Below are positions 17,979 to 27,633 of a DNA stretch of 64,000 nucleotides, piece by piece (the stretch's first letter is position 1; each line of letters begins with the position of its first letter). A program made the position numbers and the translations under genes. The notes under the pieces are model-generated. The model did no database searches. It was not told the origin of the DNA and was given only the letters and a program-made list of their open reading frames with translations. Source of the stretch: Marinosulfonomonas sp. (GTDB lineage Bacteria > Pseudomonadota > Alphaproteobacteria > Rhodobacterales > Rhodobacteraceae); contig WFNH01000127.1 in assembly GCA_015488685.1 (NCBI GenBank), forward strand, positions 1 to 64,000, written 5' to 3'.

Positions 17979-18009
17979 GGGGGCCGCGACCAAATCTGCC
18001 GCAGCCCCC
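17979..18009 (-). terminator. Hairpin between receptor and mutarotase genes
   Basis: Inverted repeat GGGGGC / GCCCCC with further partial pairing inside (CGCG...GCCGCA). There is no T-run, so it is probably a stabilising or attenuating stem that separates the abundant receptor message from the enzymes behind it. Confidence 0.5.
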
Positions 18010-18032
18010 GTTGTTATCACGTCACCTGACCC

Positions 18033-19085
18033 TTAGCGCGGGGGCAGGGGCATCCATGCAGGCACAGCAACATCGGCGTGGGCAAACTGGGGCAGTTTGG
18101 CCGACAGTTCTTCCATGTTTTTGATGTCCTTGTCTTTCAGCATGGCCTGCGTAATCAGGGTGGGCGGAATGATCACATTGTGGCCGGGGTCTTCGCCAGC
18201 CAGCAACATTGCCAGTGCCCGCACCGATACTTCACCTACAACAGCAGGGTTGGTAGCGGCGGTGGCGGCCCATGCGCTGTTCGGTTCGCGCATGGCCGAA
18301 ATATCGGCGGTGGAAACGTCAGCCGAGTAGATCTTGATCTGCTCGTTCAGGCCGGCTTCGTCCACAGCGATTTTCACACCCTTGGCGAATTCGTCATAGG
18401 GGGCGAACATCACGGTGATGTCCGGATGGGCCTGAAGAACCGAACGTGCCTGATTGGCAACCGAGTTGGCAATCGGGTTGTCCAATGTGCCGAACTGGGC
18501 GACTTCTTCGATGCCGGGATTGGCTTCTTTCACCTTGACCCATGTTTCATCGCGACGATCCAGCGGGGCGATACCGGCAACGTAGACATAGCCGGCCTTG
18601 AACGATGTGCCATTGTCCTTGACGGCCTGTTCCAGCGCCAGACGGGCCAGATCGCGGTCGGATTGTTCGACTTGCGGGATGGCAGGGTTTTCGACGTTTA
18701 CATCGAATGCCACAACCTTGATCCCTGCATCGATGGCGCGCTGTGCGGCCTCTTGCATGGATTCGGTCAGGCCGTGCTGGATGATGATGCCATCAACGCC
18801 AAGCGCGATGGCCTGATCCACCATGTCGGCCTGCAATGCGGCGTCCTGACGGCTGTCGAATACCCGCAGGTCAACGCCAAGGGCGGCAGCCTGTGTTTCA
18901 ACGCCCGACAGATAGGCCTGGAAAAAGTCGCCAGTGGACAAATAGCGCACCAGTGCGATTTTTACATCCCCTGCATTGTCAAACGGTGCCGGCATGTCGC
19001 CTGCGAATGTCGGGCTGGCAAAGCCGGTTGCAAGTGCTGCAATCCCGCCCGCCATACCCAGAACGATACGTCGTGTCAGTTTCAT
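18033..19085 (-). CDS. Sugar ABC transporter substrate-binding protein (RbsB/LsrB family)
   Basis: 350 residues. Signal peptide about 1-28 (LGMAGGIAALATGFASPTFA). Peripla_BP_4 fold: VKIALVRYLSTGDFFQAYL at the first strand, QAIALGVDGIIIQHG, GIKVVAFDVNVENPAIPQVE and ITVMFAPYDEFAKG. It delivers a pentose-like ligand to the permease/ATPase encoded just upstream. GGGAG precedes the ATG. The ligand pocket cannot be read reliably; neighbours suggest a 5-substituted ribose. Confidence 0.92.
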   Translation of the reverse strand: MKLTRRIVLGMAGGIAALATGFASPTFAGDMPAPFDNAGDVKIALVRYLSTGDFFQAYLSGVETQAAALGVDLRVFDSRQDAALQADMVDQAIALGVDGIIIQHGLTESMQEAAQRAIDAGIKVVAFDVNVENPAIPQVEQSDRDLARLALEQAVKDNGTSFKAGYVYVAGIAPLDRRDETWVKVKEANPGIEEVAQFGTLDNPIANSVANQARSVLQAHPDITVMFAPYDEFAKGVKIAVDEAGLNEQIKIYSADVSTADISAMREPNSAWAATAATNPAVVGEVSVRALAMLLAGEDPGHNVIIPPTLITQAMLKDKDIKNMEELSAKLPQFAHADVAVPAWMPLPPR

Positions 19086-19120
19086 ATTATGGTTCTCCCT
19101 TTTTTAATTTGTAGTGCAGT

Positions 19121-20167
19121 CTAGTGGGTTGATCCGCCGCGCCGACCAGTCAGCACGAAGGTAAAGACGAGGGCAATCACAAGCACCGCCCCCTTAACGA
19201 AATCCTGTGTGTAGTAAGGCGCGTTCATCATAGTCAGCCCCTGTAGCAGAATACCGACAAACAGCGCGCCGATGGCTGTGCCGAATGCGTTTGGTTTGGC
19301 CACGCCCATTACAGCATAGCCGATCAGCGCCGCCGCCACCGAATCCAGCAGCAGGTTGTTGCCCGAGGCAATATCGCCGCGCCCCAGACGCGCCGCCAGC
19401 AGGATGCCCCCGACCGAGGCCAGCACGCCGGAAATCATATAGGCCAGAATTTTATAACGGTTCACATTGGCTCCCGCCAGTGCCGCCGCCCTCTGGTTCG
19501 ATCCGATGGCATACATCAGCCGCCCGTGGCGGGTCAGTTCAAGGAATACCCAGCACAGGATGGCAACGATCACCAGAATAACCACCGAAACCGGGATCAG
19601 GTTATCAATAAAGAAATCGAACCGGTGCCGGCCCAGCCACAGGAATTCAGGTGAGAACGTGCCATTTGCCGTGGTGCCATCGGGCAGCTTCATGCCGGTG
19701 GCGATGGAACGGCCCTCGGTCGGGATACGTTGCAGCCCGATCAGCAGGAACATCATGCCCAGCGTCGCCAGCAGGTCCGGCACCTTCATTTTCACAATCA
19801 GCAGCCCGTTCACCAGCCCGATCAGCGCCCCCATCACCAGACAGGCAATCACAGCAGGCACCACACCGGTGCCCAGCACAACCATCATATAGGCTGATAA
19901 CATCAGCGCCGAAGTGGCAGTCGAGCCGATAGACAGGTCAAATCCGTCCACCACCAGTGTGAATGTGACACCAAGCGCTAAAATACCGGTGATTGCCACC
20001 GACTGGAAAATGAATACCGCGCTATAGGGGCTAAGGAATCCGTCGGTTACCACCGAGAAAAAGATCAACAAGCCCGCAAGAAGGGTCAGAAACCCGTAAC
20101 GGATGGCATAATCCACCAAGGTTTTCTTTGGTGCCATGTCTTTGTGCGTATTCGTGCCGTCCTGCAT
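19121..20167 (-). CDS. Sugar ABC transporter permease (RbsC family)
   Basis: 348 residues with about eight to ten hydrophobic segments. Family motifs: LALGVTFTLVVDGFDLSIGS (the conserved periplasm-facing helix), GLVNGLLIVKMKVPDLLATLG, AIGSNQRAAALAGANVNRYK (the coupling region) and GILLAARLGRGDIASG. It forms the membrane channel with the RbsA-like ATPase whose gene ends 5 nt before it. A second in-frame ATG (MAPKKT, 30 nt later) is a possible start; both keep all membrane segments. Confidence 0.92.
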   Translation of the reverse strand: MQDGTNTHKDMAPKKTLVDYAIRYGFLTLLAGLLIFFSVVTDGFLSPYSAVFIFQSVAITGILALGVTFTLVVDGFDLSIGSTATSALMLSAYMMVVLGTGVVPAVIACLVMGALIGLVNGLLIVKMKVPDLLATLGMMFLLIGLQRIPTEGRSIATGMKLPDGTTANGTFSPEFLWLGRHRFDFFIDNLIPVSVVILVIVAILCWVFLELTRHGRLMYAIGSNQRAAALAGANVNRYKILAYMISGVLASVGGILLAARLGRGDIASGNNLLLDSVAAALIGYAVMGVAKPNAFGTAIGALFVGILLQGLTMMNAPYYTQDFVKGAVLVIALVFTFVLTGRRGGSTH

Positions 20168-20172
20168 TCCTG

Positions 20173-21705
20173 TTATCCGTTCACTTGAGTATTGATTTGT
20201 CCGTTGGTGCCATTGGTCATGCCTGCGACCTCGGCCACCACCTGTTTTACGTCCAGATCGGCGTTGCGGTGTTCACCGACGATGGCGTGATCGGCCAGCA
20301 CGACGATCCGGTCAGCGATTTCCAGAACCTCGTCCATTTCAGCGGCCAGAACGATGGTTGCCCGCCCCTTGGCTGTTTCGCGGATTTTCGCGCCGATGTC
20401 GCGGCGGGCCTTGATGTCGACGCCTTGAAATGGCTCGTCCAGTATCAACAAATCGGATGGCTGGCTTAACCAGCGGCCGATAACAACCTTTTGCTGGTTG
20501 CCACCCGACAGTGTGCCGATATCGTCCTGTTCGGACTGACAGACGATGCCCAGTTCGGAAATCATGTTGCGGGTTGCCCGCGCCTCGTGTCGGCGGTTGA
20601 CAAAGGACAGGGTGGAAAACCGCGCCAGAAACGGTGCGGTGATGTTTTTAGTCAGGTTGTGGTCCTGCAAAACACCATTGGTGCCGCGATCCTTGGCGCA
20701 CATGAACACACCGGTATCTATCGCGTGGCGCGGGGATTTCGGATTGTAGGGTTTGCCCAGCAGGGACATGCTGCCGCCTGCCGGTTTCTTCAACCCGTAC
20801 AGAATGGCCGCCAGTTCTGATTTGCCCGAACCGACAAGGCCGGTAATTGCCAGAACCTCGTCCGCATGGACGGTCAGGTTTATCTTGGCTGTGCCCTCGC
20901 GGATTTGCAGATCGTGCAGCTCCAGCACCGGTTGGCCGGCGGATTTGATGTCCAGATCAACCTCGGAAATCTTGTGGCCAAGCATGGCATTTACCGCGGC
21001 CTCGTAATCCAATGGCTTTTCCTCAAACGTGCCGACGATTTCACCATCGCGCATACTGACAATCCGGTCTGCAATGCGGTGAATGTCACTGGTTCGGTGC
21101 GAGATATAAAGAATGGCAACACCGGCATCGCGCAAACGGTCCAGCAGGGTGAACAGCCGCGCGGCCTCGGTGGCCGAGAGGGACGAGGTAGGTTCGTCCA
21201 GAATCATCAGTTTGGGTTCATGCGCCATCGCACGGGCAATGGCGACCAACTGGCGGTCGGCCAGCGCCAATTCGCTGACCGGCTGGTTTACGTCCACATC
21301 CAGCCCCATGGACTGGGCCAGCTTTCGCGCCTTTTGCCGGATATCGCGCCGTTTCAGGAAAAACCCGCTGCCTGGTTCCGCCAACGTGTCCAGCATCAGG
21401 TTGGAGGCTACATCCAGATCGGGAATCACCCCGTCGTTGATGTTCTGGTGAACGGTGACGATACCTGCGCGGATTGCCTCGGACGGGGTGGTGGTTTTCA
21501 ACTCTTCCCCGTGCAGGCGGATCGTGCCTGTGTCGGCCGGGTGAACGCCGCAGATCACCTTGACCAGCGTTGATTTTCCGGCGCCATTGGCCCCCATCAA
21601 TACGGTCACTTCACCTGCATTCAGTTCCAGATCAATGCCACGCAGCACCCGATTGGTGCCGAATGCTTTTGTCAGTCCCTGAATTTCAACAGCAGCCTTG
21701 GACAT
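20173..21705 (-). CDS. Sugar ABC transporter ATP-binding protein (RbsA family)
   Basis: 510 residues from the ATG at 21705, preceded by AAGGA; an upstream in-frame ATG at 21759 overlaps the operator palindrome. Two fused ATPase domains: the first has Walker A GANGAGKST, ALADRQLVAIARA, and Walker B LMILDEPTSSLS. The second has the looser GLVGSGKSE, signature LSGGNQQKVVIGRW, and ILDEPFQGVD. This is the usual RbsA asymmetry. It is the first gene of the minus-strand operon that runs to lsrF. Confidence 0.94.
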   Translation of the reverse strand: MSKAAVEIQGLTKAFGTNRVLRGIDLELNAGEVTVLMGANGAGKSTLVKVICGVHPADTGTIRLHGEELKTTTPSEAIRAGIVTVHQNINDGVIPDLDVASNLMLDTLAEPGSGFFLKRRDIRQKARKLAQSMGLDVDVNQPVSELALADRQLVAIARAMAHEPKLMILDEPTSSLSATEAARLFTLLDRLRDAGVAILYISHRTSDIHRIADRIVSMRDGEIVGTFEEKPLDYEAAVNAMLGHKISEVDLDIKSAGQPVLELHDLQIREGTAKINLTVHADEVLAITGLVGSGKSELAAILYGLKKPAGGSMSLLGKPYNPKSPRHAIDTGVFMCAKDRGTNGVLQDHNLTKNITAPFLARFSTLSFVNRRHEARATRNMISELGIVCQSEQDDIGTLSGGNQQKVVIGRWLSQPSDLLILDEPFQGVDIKARRDIGAKIRETAKGRATIVLAAEMDEVLEIADRIVVLADHAIVGEHRNADLDVKQVVAEVAGMTNGTNGQINTQVNG

Positions 21706-21747
21706 GCTTATCCTTCCCCCGATAGCAAGCGATCTTATGGCGTTGTG

Positions 21748-21777
21748 ATCAAATGTCAATGGGCATTGACAAATGAT
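21748..21777. promoter_or_regulatory. Palindromic operator between the divergent importer and mtnK operons
   Basis: Fourteen-base arms ATCAAATGTCAATG and CATTGACAAATGAT around a central GG; the arms match at 12 of 14 positions, and the inner eight (GTCAATG core) match fully. It is centred about 57 nt from the importer start and 140 nt from the mtnK start, so one site could control both operons. A SorC/LsrR-type regulator is encoded in the same island and is the natural candidate to bind here. Confidence 0.6.
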
Positions 21778-21901
21778 GATCTGTTTACAATGCTACGTTT
21801 AACAAGCCGCGTTTTTCAAGGACGGGGCGATAATGCGGGTCTGTCCAAAACCCTTTGAAATATAGGGTAAAATAGGGCCGATCCCAGAGATGGAGGGGAC
21901 C

Positions 21902-23176
21902 ATGTCAGAACAAAGCTCCGGTTACGAACCCTTAACGGTCGAAACGATTCCCGCACGGTTGGGCGGGATTTCGGCGGTGACGGACCACTTGGGAACGGAT
22001 ACTTCCGCATGGGATGCCGATGAAGTGGGGGATGGCAATCTGAACCTTGTGTTCATCGTCAAAAGCCCCAAGGGTGCCGTGATCGTCAAACAGGCGCTGC
22101 CTTATGTGCGGTTGGTCGGGGACAGCTGGCCCTTGCCGCTGAAACGGGCGTTCTTTGAATATCACGCCTTGATCCGCCAAGAGGAACGCGCGCCGGGTCT
22201 GGTGCCGAAAATCTATCATTTCGACGAAGATCAGGCGCTGATCGTGATGGAGTTCCTGACCCCGCACATCATCCTGCGCCATTCGCTGATGGCAGGCAAA
22301 AAACATGACGGGTTGGCGGCGGTGATGGGGGACTATCTGGGCAAGACGATGTTCCGTGGTTCGGACCTGTCGATGGACACCGCCAAACGCAAGGCCGATC
22401 TGGCGCTGTTTGCCGATAACGTGGAACTGTGCGACATCACCGAAAACCTTGTGTTTTCTGATCCGTATTTCGATGCCGAGTTGAACCACCACACGCCGGG
22501 TCTGGATGATCTGGTGAAACGGATGCGGGCCGACATTGATCTGAAGGTGGCCGCGCAGGATATGAAGGCCAAGTTCGCCAACAACGCCGAAACCATGCTG
22601 CACGGTGATTTGCACACCGGCTCGATCATGGTGACGGACAGCGAAACAATGGTGATTGATCCCGAATTTGTCACCTATGGCCCGATGGGCTTTGACATCG
22701 GCATGTTGCTGGCCAACTTCTTTATGGCCTATTACGCCCAGCCGGGCCACGCCGAATCCGAAGGGGTGCGGGCCGAGTATCAGGAATGGATTTTGGGTGT
22801 GATCAGCGACATCTGGCGCGGGTTCTGCGATGAGTTTTCGCGCCTGTGGCGCACCGAGCGTAACGGCATCCTGTATCAGGCCAGTCTGTTCGAGGATCAG
22901 GGCGACAATCTGGCGTCGGAACAGGCGCTGGCCGCACGGCTCAGGCATATATTCGAGGACACATTGGGCTTTGCCGGTGTCGAAATGATCCGCCGCACGC
23001 TTAGCCTGGCCCATATCGCGGAAAACGATTTGATCGAAGATGAAGCGATGCGCGCCGATTGCGAGGGCAGGGGCCTTAGGCTGGGGCGCTCGCTGACGGT
23101 CAACAGGGCGGCATTTGCGGATATGGACAGCGTGATTTCACAGGCGCGCATGATTGGACAAAGGAAAGAGTCATGA
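21902..23176 (+). CDS. mtnK: S-methyl-5-thioribose kinase-like sugar kinase
   Basis: 424 residues from the ATG at 21902, which has GGAGGGG 4 nt upstream. MtnK signature features: [16 protein letters not shown] (glycine loop), [23 protein letters not shown], the catalytic [11 protein letters not shown] loop, the [15 protein letters not shown] (DxE) metal motif and [14 protein letters not shown]. The family phosphorylates C1 of 5-methylthioribose, and 5-deoxyribose in the DHAP shunt. It is translationally coupled to mtnA (ATGA overlap). The combination with an aldolase, rather than with MtnBCD, points to the shunt type of salvage. Confidence 0.9.
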   Translation: MSEQSSGYEPLTVETIPARLGGISAVTDHLGTDTSAWDADEVGDGNLNLVFIVKSPKGAVIVKQALPYVRLVGDSWPLPLKRAFFEYHALIRQEERAPGLVPKIYHFDEDQALIVMEFLTPHIILRHSLMAGKKHDGLAAVMGDYLGKTMFRGSDLSMDTAKRKADLALFADNVELCDITENLVFSDPYFDAELNHHTPGLDDLVKRMRADIDLKVAAQDMKAKFANNAETMLHGDLHTGSIMVTDSETMVIDPEFVTYGPMGFDIGMLLANFFMAYYAQPGHAESEGVRAEYQEWILGVISDIWRGFCDEFSRLWRTERNGILYQASLFEDQGDNLASEQALAARLRHIFEDTLGFAGVEMIRRTLSLAHIAENDLIEDEAMRADCEGRGLRLGRSLTVNRAAFADMDSVISQARMIGQRKES

Positions 23177-24273
23177 AAGTAGGCGATAAACATTACCGTT
23201 CGATCTGGTTCGATCAGCCAAGCGGACAGGTGCAGATCATTGACCAGCGCTGGTTGCCGCATGAATTCCGCGTGGTTGACCTTACAACCCGCGATGATTT
23301 CGCCACAGCGATCCGCGATATGTGGGTGCGCGGTGCCCCATTGATCGGCGCTACCGCCGCTTATGGTGTAGCGGTGGAAATGGCACGCGATCCGTCGGAT
23401 GATTCACTGTCGGATATCTGGGATTTTCTGCACGAAACCCGCCCCACCGCAATCAACCTGCGTTGGGCGCTGGACGAAATGAACGCGCTGCTAAAACCGC
23501 TGCCCAAGGGCGAACGCGCGGCAGCCGCGATGAAACGGGCGCATGAAATTGCCGATGAAGACGTGGAGTGCAACCGCATGATCGGCGTGTATGGCCTTGA
23601 GATCATTCGTGAAATTGCCGCAAAGAAAAAGCCGGGCGAGGTGGTGAATATCCTGACCCACTGTAACGCCGGTTGGCTGGCCACGGTTGATTGGGGCACA
23701 GCCACCAGCCCGATGTATCACGCGGTTCAGGACGGTATCCCGATCCATGTCTGGGTGGACGAAACCCGCCCGCGCAATCAGGGCGCTTTGCTGACCGCGT
23801 GGGAAATGAACAGCCACGGCATTCCGCATCATCTGATTGTCGATAACGCCGGCGGGCACCTGATGCAGCACGGGCAGGTTGACCTGTGCATCGTCGGCAC
23901 CGACCGCACCACGGCGCATGGCGATGTCTGCAACAAGATCGGCACCTATTTGAAGGCGCTGGCGGCCAAGGACAATGGCGTGCCGTTTTATGTGGCGCTG
24001 CCATCGCCGACGATTGACTGGACGGTCAGGGACGGCGTGGCCGAAATCCCGATCGAGGAACGCACGGATACCGAAGTTACCCATGTTCAGGGCAAACTGA
24101 CCGACGGCACCGTGACCGAAGTGCAGATCAGCCCCGATGGCACGCCGGGCGGCAACCCGGCATTCGACGTCACCCCGCGGCGGCTGGTCACCGGCCTGAT
24201 CACCGAGCGCGGCATTTGCGAAGCCTCGCCCGAAGGTCTGGCCGCGATGTTCCCCGACAGGGTGCAGACATAA
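23173..24273 (+). CDS. mtnA: Methylthioribose-1-phosphate isomerase
   Basis: 366 residues. MtnA motifs: [19 protein letters not shown]-like [28 protein letters not shown] with the catalytic Cys, [17 protein letters not shown], and DNAGGHLM with [24 protein letters not shown] containing the catalytic Asp. It converts the aldose 1-phosphate made by the kinase to the 1-phosphoketose. Both key residues are present and the length is normal. It ends the short plus-strand operon, with a T-rich terminator just behind it. Confidence 0.95.
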   Translation: MKVGDKHYRSIWFDQPSGQVQIIDQRWLPHEFRVVDLTTRDDFATAIRDMWVRGAPLIGATAAYGVAVEMARDPSDDSLSDIWDFLHETRPTAINLRWALDEMNALLKPLPKGERAAAAMKRAHEIADEDVECNRMIGVYGLEIIREIAAKKKPGEVVNILTHCNAGWLATVDWGTATSPMYHAVQDGIPIHVWVDETRPRNQGALLTAWEMNSHGIPHHLIVDNAGGHLMQHGQVDLCIVGTDRTTAHGDVCNKIGTYLKALAAKDNGVPFYVALPSPTIDWTVRDGVAEIPIEERTDTEVTHVQGKLTDGTVTEVQISPDGTPGGNPAFDVTPRRLVTGLITERGICEASPEGLAAMFPDRVQT

Positions 24274-24290
24274 GAACACCACTCACGGAT

Positions 24291-24349
24291 CAGCCCCGCC
24301 TTTTTCATGTGTTTTACAGTTACCAGTGATCAGGCGGGGCTGTTCTTTT
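24291..24349 (+). terminator. Terminator after mtnA
   Basis: Perfect 11-bp inverted repeat CAGCCCCGCCT / AGGCGGGGCTG with a 30-nt loop, followed by TTCTTTT. It faces the plus strand after mtnA; the long loop makes it somewhat atypical. Confidence 0.7.
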
Positions 24350-24434
24350 GACTGATGGTCTTCTCGTCGCAAATCTGTCTGTGGGAAAGTCCGCACAACT
24401 TTTTTACGGGTTAACAATCCTTGAAATGCAGTGA

Positions 24435-25407
24435 TCAGGCCACTGCAAGCATCCCTTTGGCGGTGGCAACGCTGGTCACCATATGGGTCACATAGCCGCC
24501 CGCAATTGCCGCCAGCATCGGGGCTACCTTGTCGGCCCCGACCGACACCAGCAAGCCCATATCCAGCCCTTGCAGTTTGTCCAGCTCCACCCCGATCATC
24601 CGGTCGTCCAGTTCGCCGGGGATGAACTGTCCTTCCGCATCAATGAACCGGCCGCATAGAACGCCGGTTGCCCCACGCTTGATATACCAGTCCAGATCTT
24701 CGTGGCTGGCCAATCCGCTGCTGACAATATGGCTGCTGTGATCGCATGATCCAGCCGCAAATATCGCTTTGTTACAATGACTTAGGGCGTCTATTTGATC
24801 CTTGATAATCGGCTCGGCCCGCAGGCGGGCGGCCAGTTCGGGGTCGCTTAGAACCGCCGGGGCGTGCAGGTTGATCAATTTCGCTCCCAGCCGCTGTGCC
24901 AGATGGGCGGAGCATATTTCGGCGGTAAACCCGTAGGGCGTGGCCATCGACCCCACAAGTTGCGACACGGTGATATGGTCGGGTCTGCACCTGCGGCATG
25001 GCTTCGGCCATTTCGTAAACCGTTCGGCCCCAAGACACGCCCAGCTTGTCACCCGGCTCAAGCAGCGAGGGAAGCCATTCCGCCGCCCCGCGTGCCACCC
25101 GCAACAGTGCGTCTTCCTCGGTACCAGTGCCGTCGGGCACCACATAAACCGCCGCCAAGCCAAAGCGTTCACGCATTTCCTCGGCCAGCCGATGGGTGGT
25201 AAAGGCCTTGGGCGCCAGCGATATGCGGATAAACCCGCGTTCCTTGGCCTCTTGCAGGTAATTGACCACTGTGGCCCTTGAAACGCCCAGATGGCTGGCG
25301 ATTTCGGTCTGGTTCATGCCATCGTGGTAATACAGCCACGCCGCCTCGATCACGATGCTTTCGCCCGTGACCTGCCCTGTGTTTCGTCTGCGCGTGACTG
25401 TTGCCAT
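24435..25407 (-). pseudogene. SorC/LsrR-family regulator, frameshifted
   Basis: N-terminal part starts at 25407 (AGGAAT upstream) and reads an HTH in YYHDGMNQTEIASHLGVSRA, then the start of the sugar-binding domain to EMAEAMPQVQT. The frame then breaks, and the remaining 180 codons continue in another frame (PDHITVSQLVGSMATPYGF ... GGYVTHMVTSVATAKGMLAVA). One surplus C in the CCC run at 24981-24983 (GGG on the plus strand) explains it; without it a single 323-residue protein of normal SorC/DeoR length results. It could be a real loss of function or a read error. The family binds phosphorylated sugars, as LsrR binds phospho-AI-2. It is divergent from the aldolase gene it should control. Confidence 0.85.
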
Positions 25408-25425
25408 TTCTATTCCTTTTTTATA

Positions 25426-25454
25426 TTTGACACTATATACTGACAATTGTCAAA
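25426..25454. promoter_or_regulatory. Inverted-repeat operator between the regulator and the aldolase gene
   Basis: Outer arms TTTGACA / TGTCAAA with a 15-nt spacer; a perfect inner palindrome TGACAATTGTCA lies at 25441-25452. It shares the TTGACA/TGTCAA half-site with the palindrome at 21748-21777. TTGACA is also a -35 consensus, so part of this may be promoter rather than operator. Confidence 0.5.
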
Positions 25455-25500
25455 AAACCCCGCTCGGCGGGGTATGGATCAGAAATTACACAGGTGCATC

Positions 25501-27567
25501 ATGGTTGCAAACCGTTGGGACGACATCGAGGCAAAAAAGATTGCGGCAGAGGCGGGGGGGGACCCGGCCGATCAGGATTTGGCGGTTCAGGCTTACGGCT
25601 CGCGCCTGCTGGGGGCCGATATGGCGCTGGTGCAGCATGGGGGCGGGAACACATCCTGCAAGGCGGTGCGCAAGGATCTGTTTGGCAATGATGTGAAGGT
25701 GCTGCATGTGAAGGGCAGTGGTCATGATCTGGCTCAGATCACACCGGCGGGGATGCCGGCGGTGCGGCTGGAACCATTGCTGGCCCTGCGCGCGCTGGAT
25801 GGCCTGTCGGACGAGGGCATGGTGAACACCGTGCGCTGCAACATGCTGGACGCCAGCGGGCCGAACCCGTCGGTTGAAATCCTGCTGCACGCCTATCTGC
25901 CACACACCTTTATCGACCACACCCATGCCACGGCGATGCTTGCGATTGCCGATTTGCCCGATGCGGCGGCAGTTGTGGACGAAATTTTTGGCGGCAAAGT
26001 GGCCGTTGTGCCGTTCCACATGCCGGGGTTTAATCTGGGCAAGGCAGCGGCAGAGGTCTTTGAGGCCAACCCCGAAGTCGAGGGCCTGCTACTGCTGAAC
26101 CACGGGCATTTCACCTTTGGCGACAGCGCAAAGCTGGCTTATGACCGGATGATCACCCATGTGAACATGGTCGAGGACTGGGTGGCGAAGAAGATGGGAC
26201 GCAAGTTGAAACTTTCCGGCCCGGCGGATGCGGCAACCAAGGCCAAAGCGGTTCAGGTGATGCCGCTTCTGCGCGGTATCCTTGGTGCGCGCCGCGCAGA
26301 ATTTCTGGGCAACCGCGATACATTCATGCCGGTTATGGACCTGCGGGCAGGTGAAAACGTGCAGGAATTTCTGGCCCGCGCGGATTGGCAGGATCTGGCC
26401 AAACGCGGGGTGGCAACGCCGGATCACGTGATCCGTACCAAGAATTTCCCGCTAGTGCTGACCGAACAGACGCTGGCCGGTGGTGCCGATGCGATTGCCT
26501 CTGCTGTTGACGCCTATATCGGTGATTACACTGCCTATTTTGAACGCAACAATGCCCGAGTTGGTGGCGGCAAGATCATGCTGAACCCGGTGCCGGATAT
26601 GGCATGGATCGAAGGGATCGGCATCATCGGCATGGGCGCAAACGCAGGCGAGGCCCGCATCGCCGCCGATCTGGCGGAACAGAACATTGCCGCCATGAGC
26701 ATGGGCGAGGATTGCGGAGGCTTCCACCCTGTGGGCGAAGAAGATCTGTTCGACATGGAATATTGGTCGCTGGAACAGGCCAAGCTGCCCTCGCGCAACT
26801 ACCCACGTTTTGCCGGTCATGCGGTGATCGTTACGGGCGGCGGCGGGGCAATCGGGCTGGCCACGGCACAGGCCTTTGCCGATCTTGGCGCGAATATTTT
26901 GCTTGTTGATCTGTTTGATGAAGCCTTGGACAAAGGGCTGGCGCAACTGGGGCCGGACCACGACGGTATCGCGCTTGACATCACCGCTGACGGCGCGGCG
27001 CAAAAGGCGATTGACGCTTGCGTGGCGCGTTTTGGCGGGGTGGATATTCTGGTCTCCAACGCGGGCGCGGCCTGGACCGGCGAAATGATCGATCTGGACG
27101 ATGCGCTTCTGCGCAAAAGCTTCGAACTGAATTTTTTCGCCCATCAGACATTTTCCAAGGCCGCCGCGAAGGTATTCCAGACACAGGGGCGCGGCGGGCA
27201 GTTGTTGTATAACGTCTCGAAACAGGCGGTGAATCCGGGTAAGGGGTTCGGCGCCTATGGCCTGCCCAAGGCCGCAACGTTCTTCTTGCTGCGCCAATTC
27301 GCGCTAGAGCTGGGACCAATGGGCGTGCGGGTGAACGGCATCAACGCCGACCGCATCCGGTCCGGCCTGCTGGATGACGATTTTATCAAGGAACGCGCCA
27401 AGGCCCGCGGCATCGACGAGGGCACCTATATGGCCGGCAACCTGATCCGCCGCGAGGTCGAGGCGCGGCATGTGGCGGATGCTTTTGTGGCACTGGCAAT
27501 GTCCGAGCGCACTACGGCGCATGTGATGACGGTGGACGGCGGCAATATCGAGGCCGCGTTGCGCTAA
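25501..27567 (+). CDS. Bifunctional class II aldolase / short-chain dehydrogenase (RhaD-type fusion)
   Basis: 688 residues from the ATG at 25501 (AGGTG upstream); in-frame ATGs at 25447 and 25474 are possible. Residues 1-420 are a class II aldolase with the metal ligands HTHATAML and LNHGHFTFG, plus GGGNTSCK near the start. Residues about 430-688 are an SDR with VTGGGGAIGLATA, a VSNAGAAWTG segment and the catalytic Tyr-Lys in YGLPK. This fusion family includes rhamnulose-1-phosphate aldolase/dehydrogenase. Here it should split a 5-deoxy- or 5-methylthio-ribulose 1-phosphate to DHAP and an aldehyde, with the SDR domain acting on a neighbouring metabolite. No MtnBCD genes are present. Confidence 0.88.
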   Translation: MVANRWDDIEAKKIAAEAGGDPADQDLAVQAYGSRLLGADMALVQHGGGNTSCKAVRKDLFGNDVKVLHVKGSGHDLAQITPAGMPAVRLEPLLALRALDGLSDEGMVNTVRCNMLDASGPNPSVEILLHAYLPHTFIDHTHATAMLAIADLPDAAAVVDEIFGGKVAVVPFHMPGFNLGKAAAEVFEANPEVEGLLLLNHGHFTFGDSAKLAYDRMITHVNMVEDWVAKKMGRKLKLSGPADAATKAKAVQVMPLLRGILGARRAEFLGNRDTFMPVMDLRAGENVQEFLARADWQDLAKRGVATPDHVIRTKNFPLVLTEQTLAGGADAIASAVDAYIGDYTAYFERNNARVGGGKIMLNPVPDMAWIEGIGIIGMGANAGEARIAADLAEQNIAAMSMGEDCGGFHPVGEEDLFDMEYWSLEQAKLPSRNYPRFAGHAVIVTGGGGAIGLATAQAFADLGANILLVDLFDEALDKGLAQLGPDHDGIALDITADGAAQKAIDACVARFGGVDILVSNAGAAWTGEMIDLDDALLRKSFELNFFAHQTFSKAAAKVFQTQGRGGQLLYNVSKQAVNPGKGFGAYGLPKAATFFLLRQFALELGPMGVRVNGINADRIRSGLLDDDFIKERAKARGIDEGTYMAGNLIRREVEARHVADAFVALAMSERTTAHVMTVDGGNIEAALR

Positions 27568-27633
27568 CCAAACGGAGCGCCTTGCGGCGCACACTATTGT
27601 TTGGCCCCTACGGGGCGATTCCCGCTCCGCTCG

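Noticed and set aside
24435-25407. Programmed frameshift in the SorC regulator
   Set aside because: No slippery heptamer with a downstream pseudoknot was seen; a one-base indel or read error in a CCC run is simpler.
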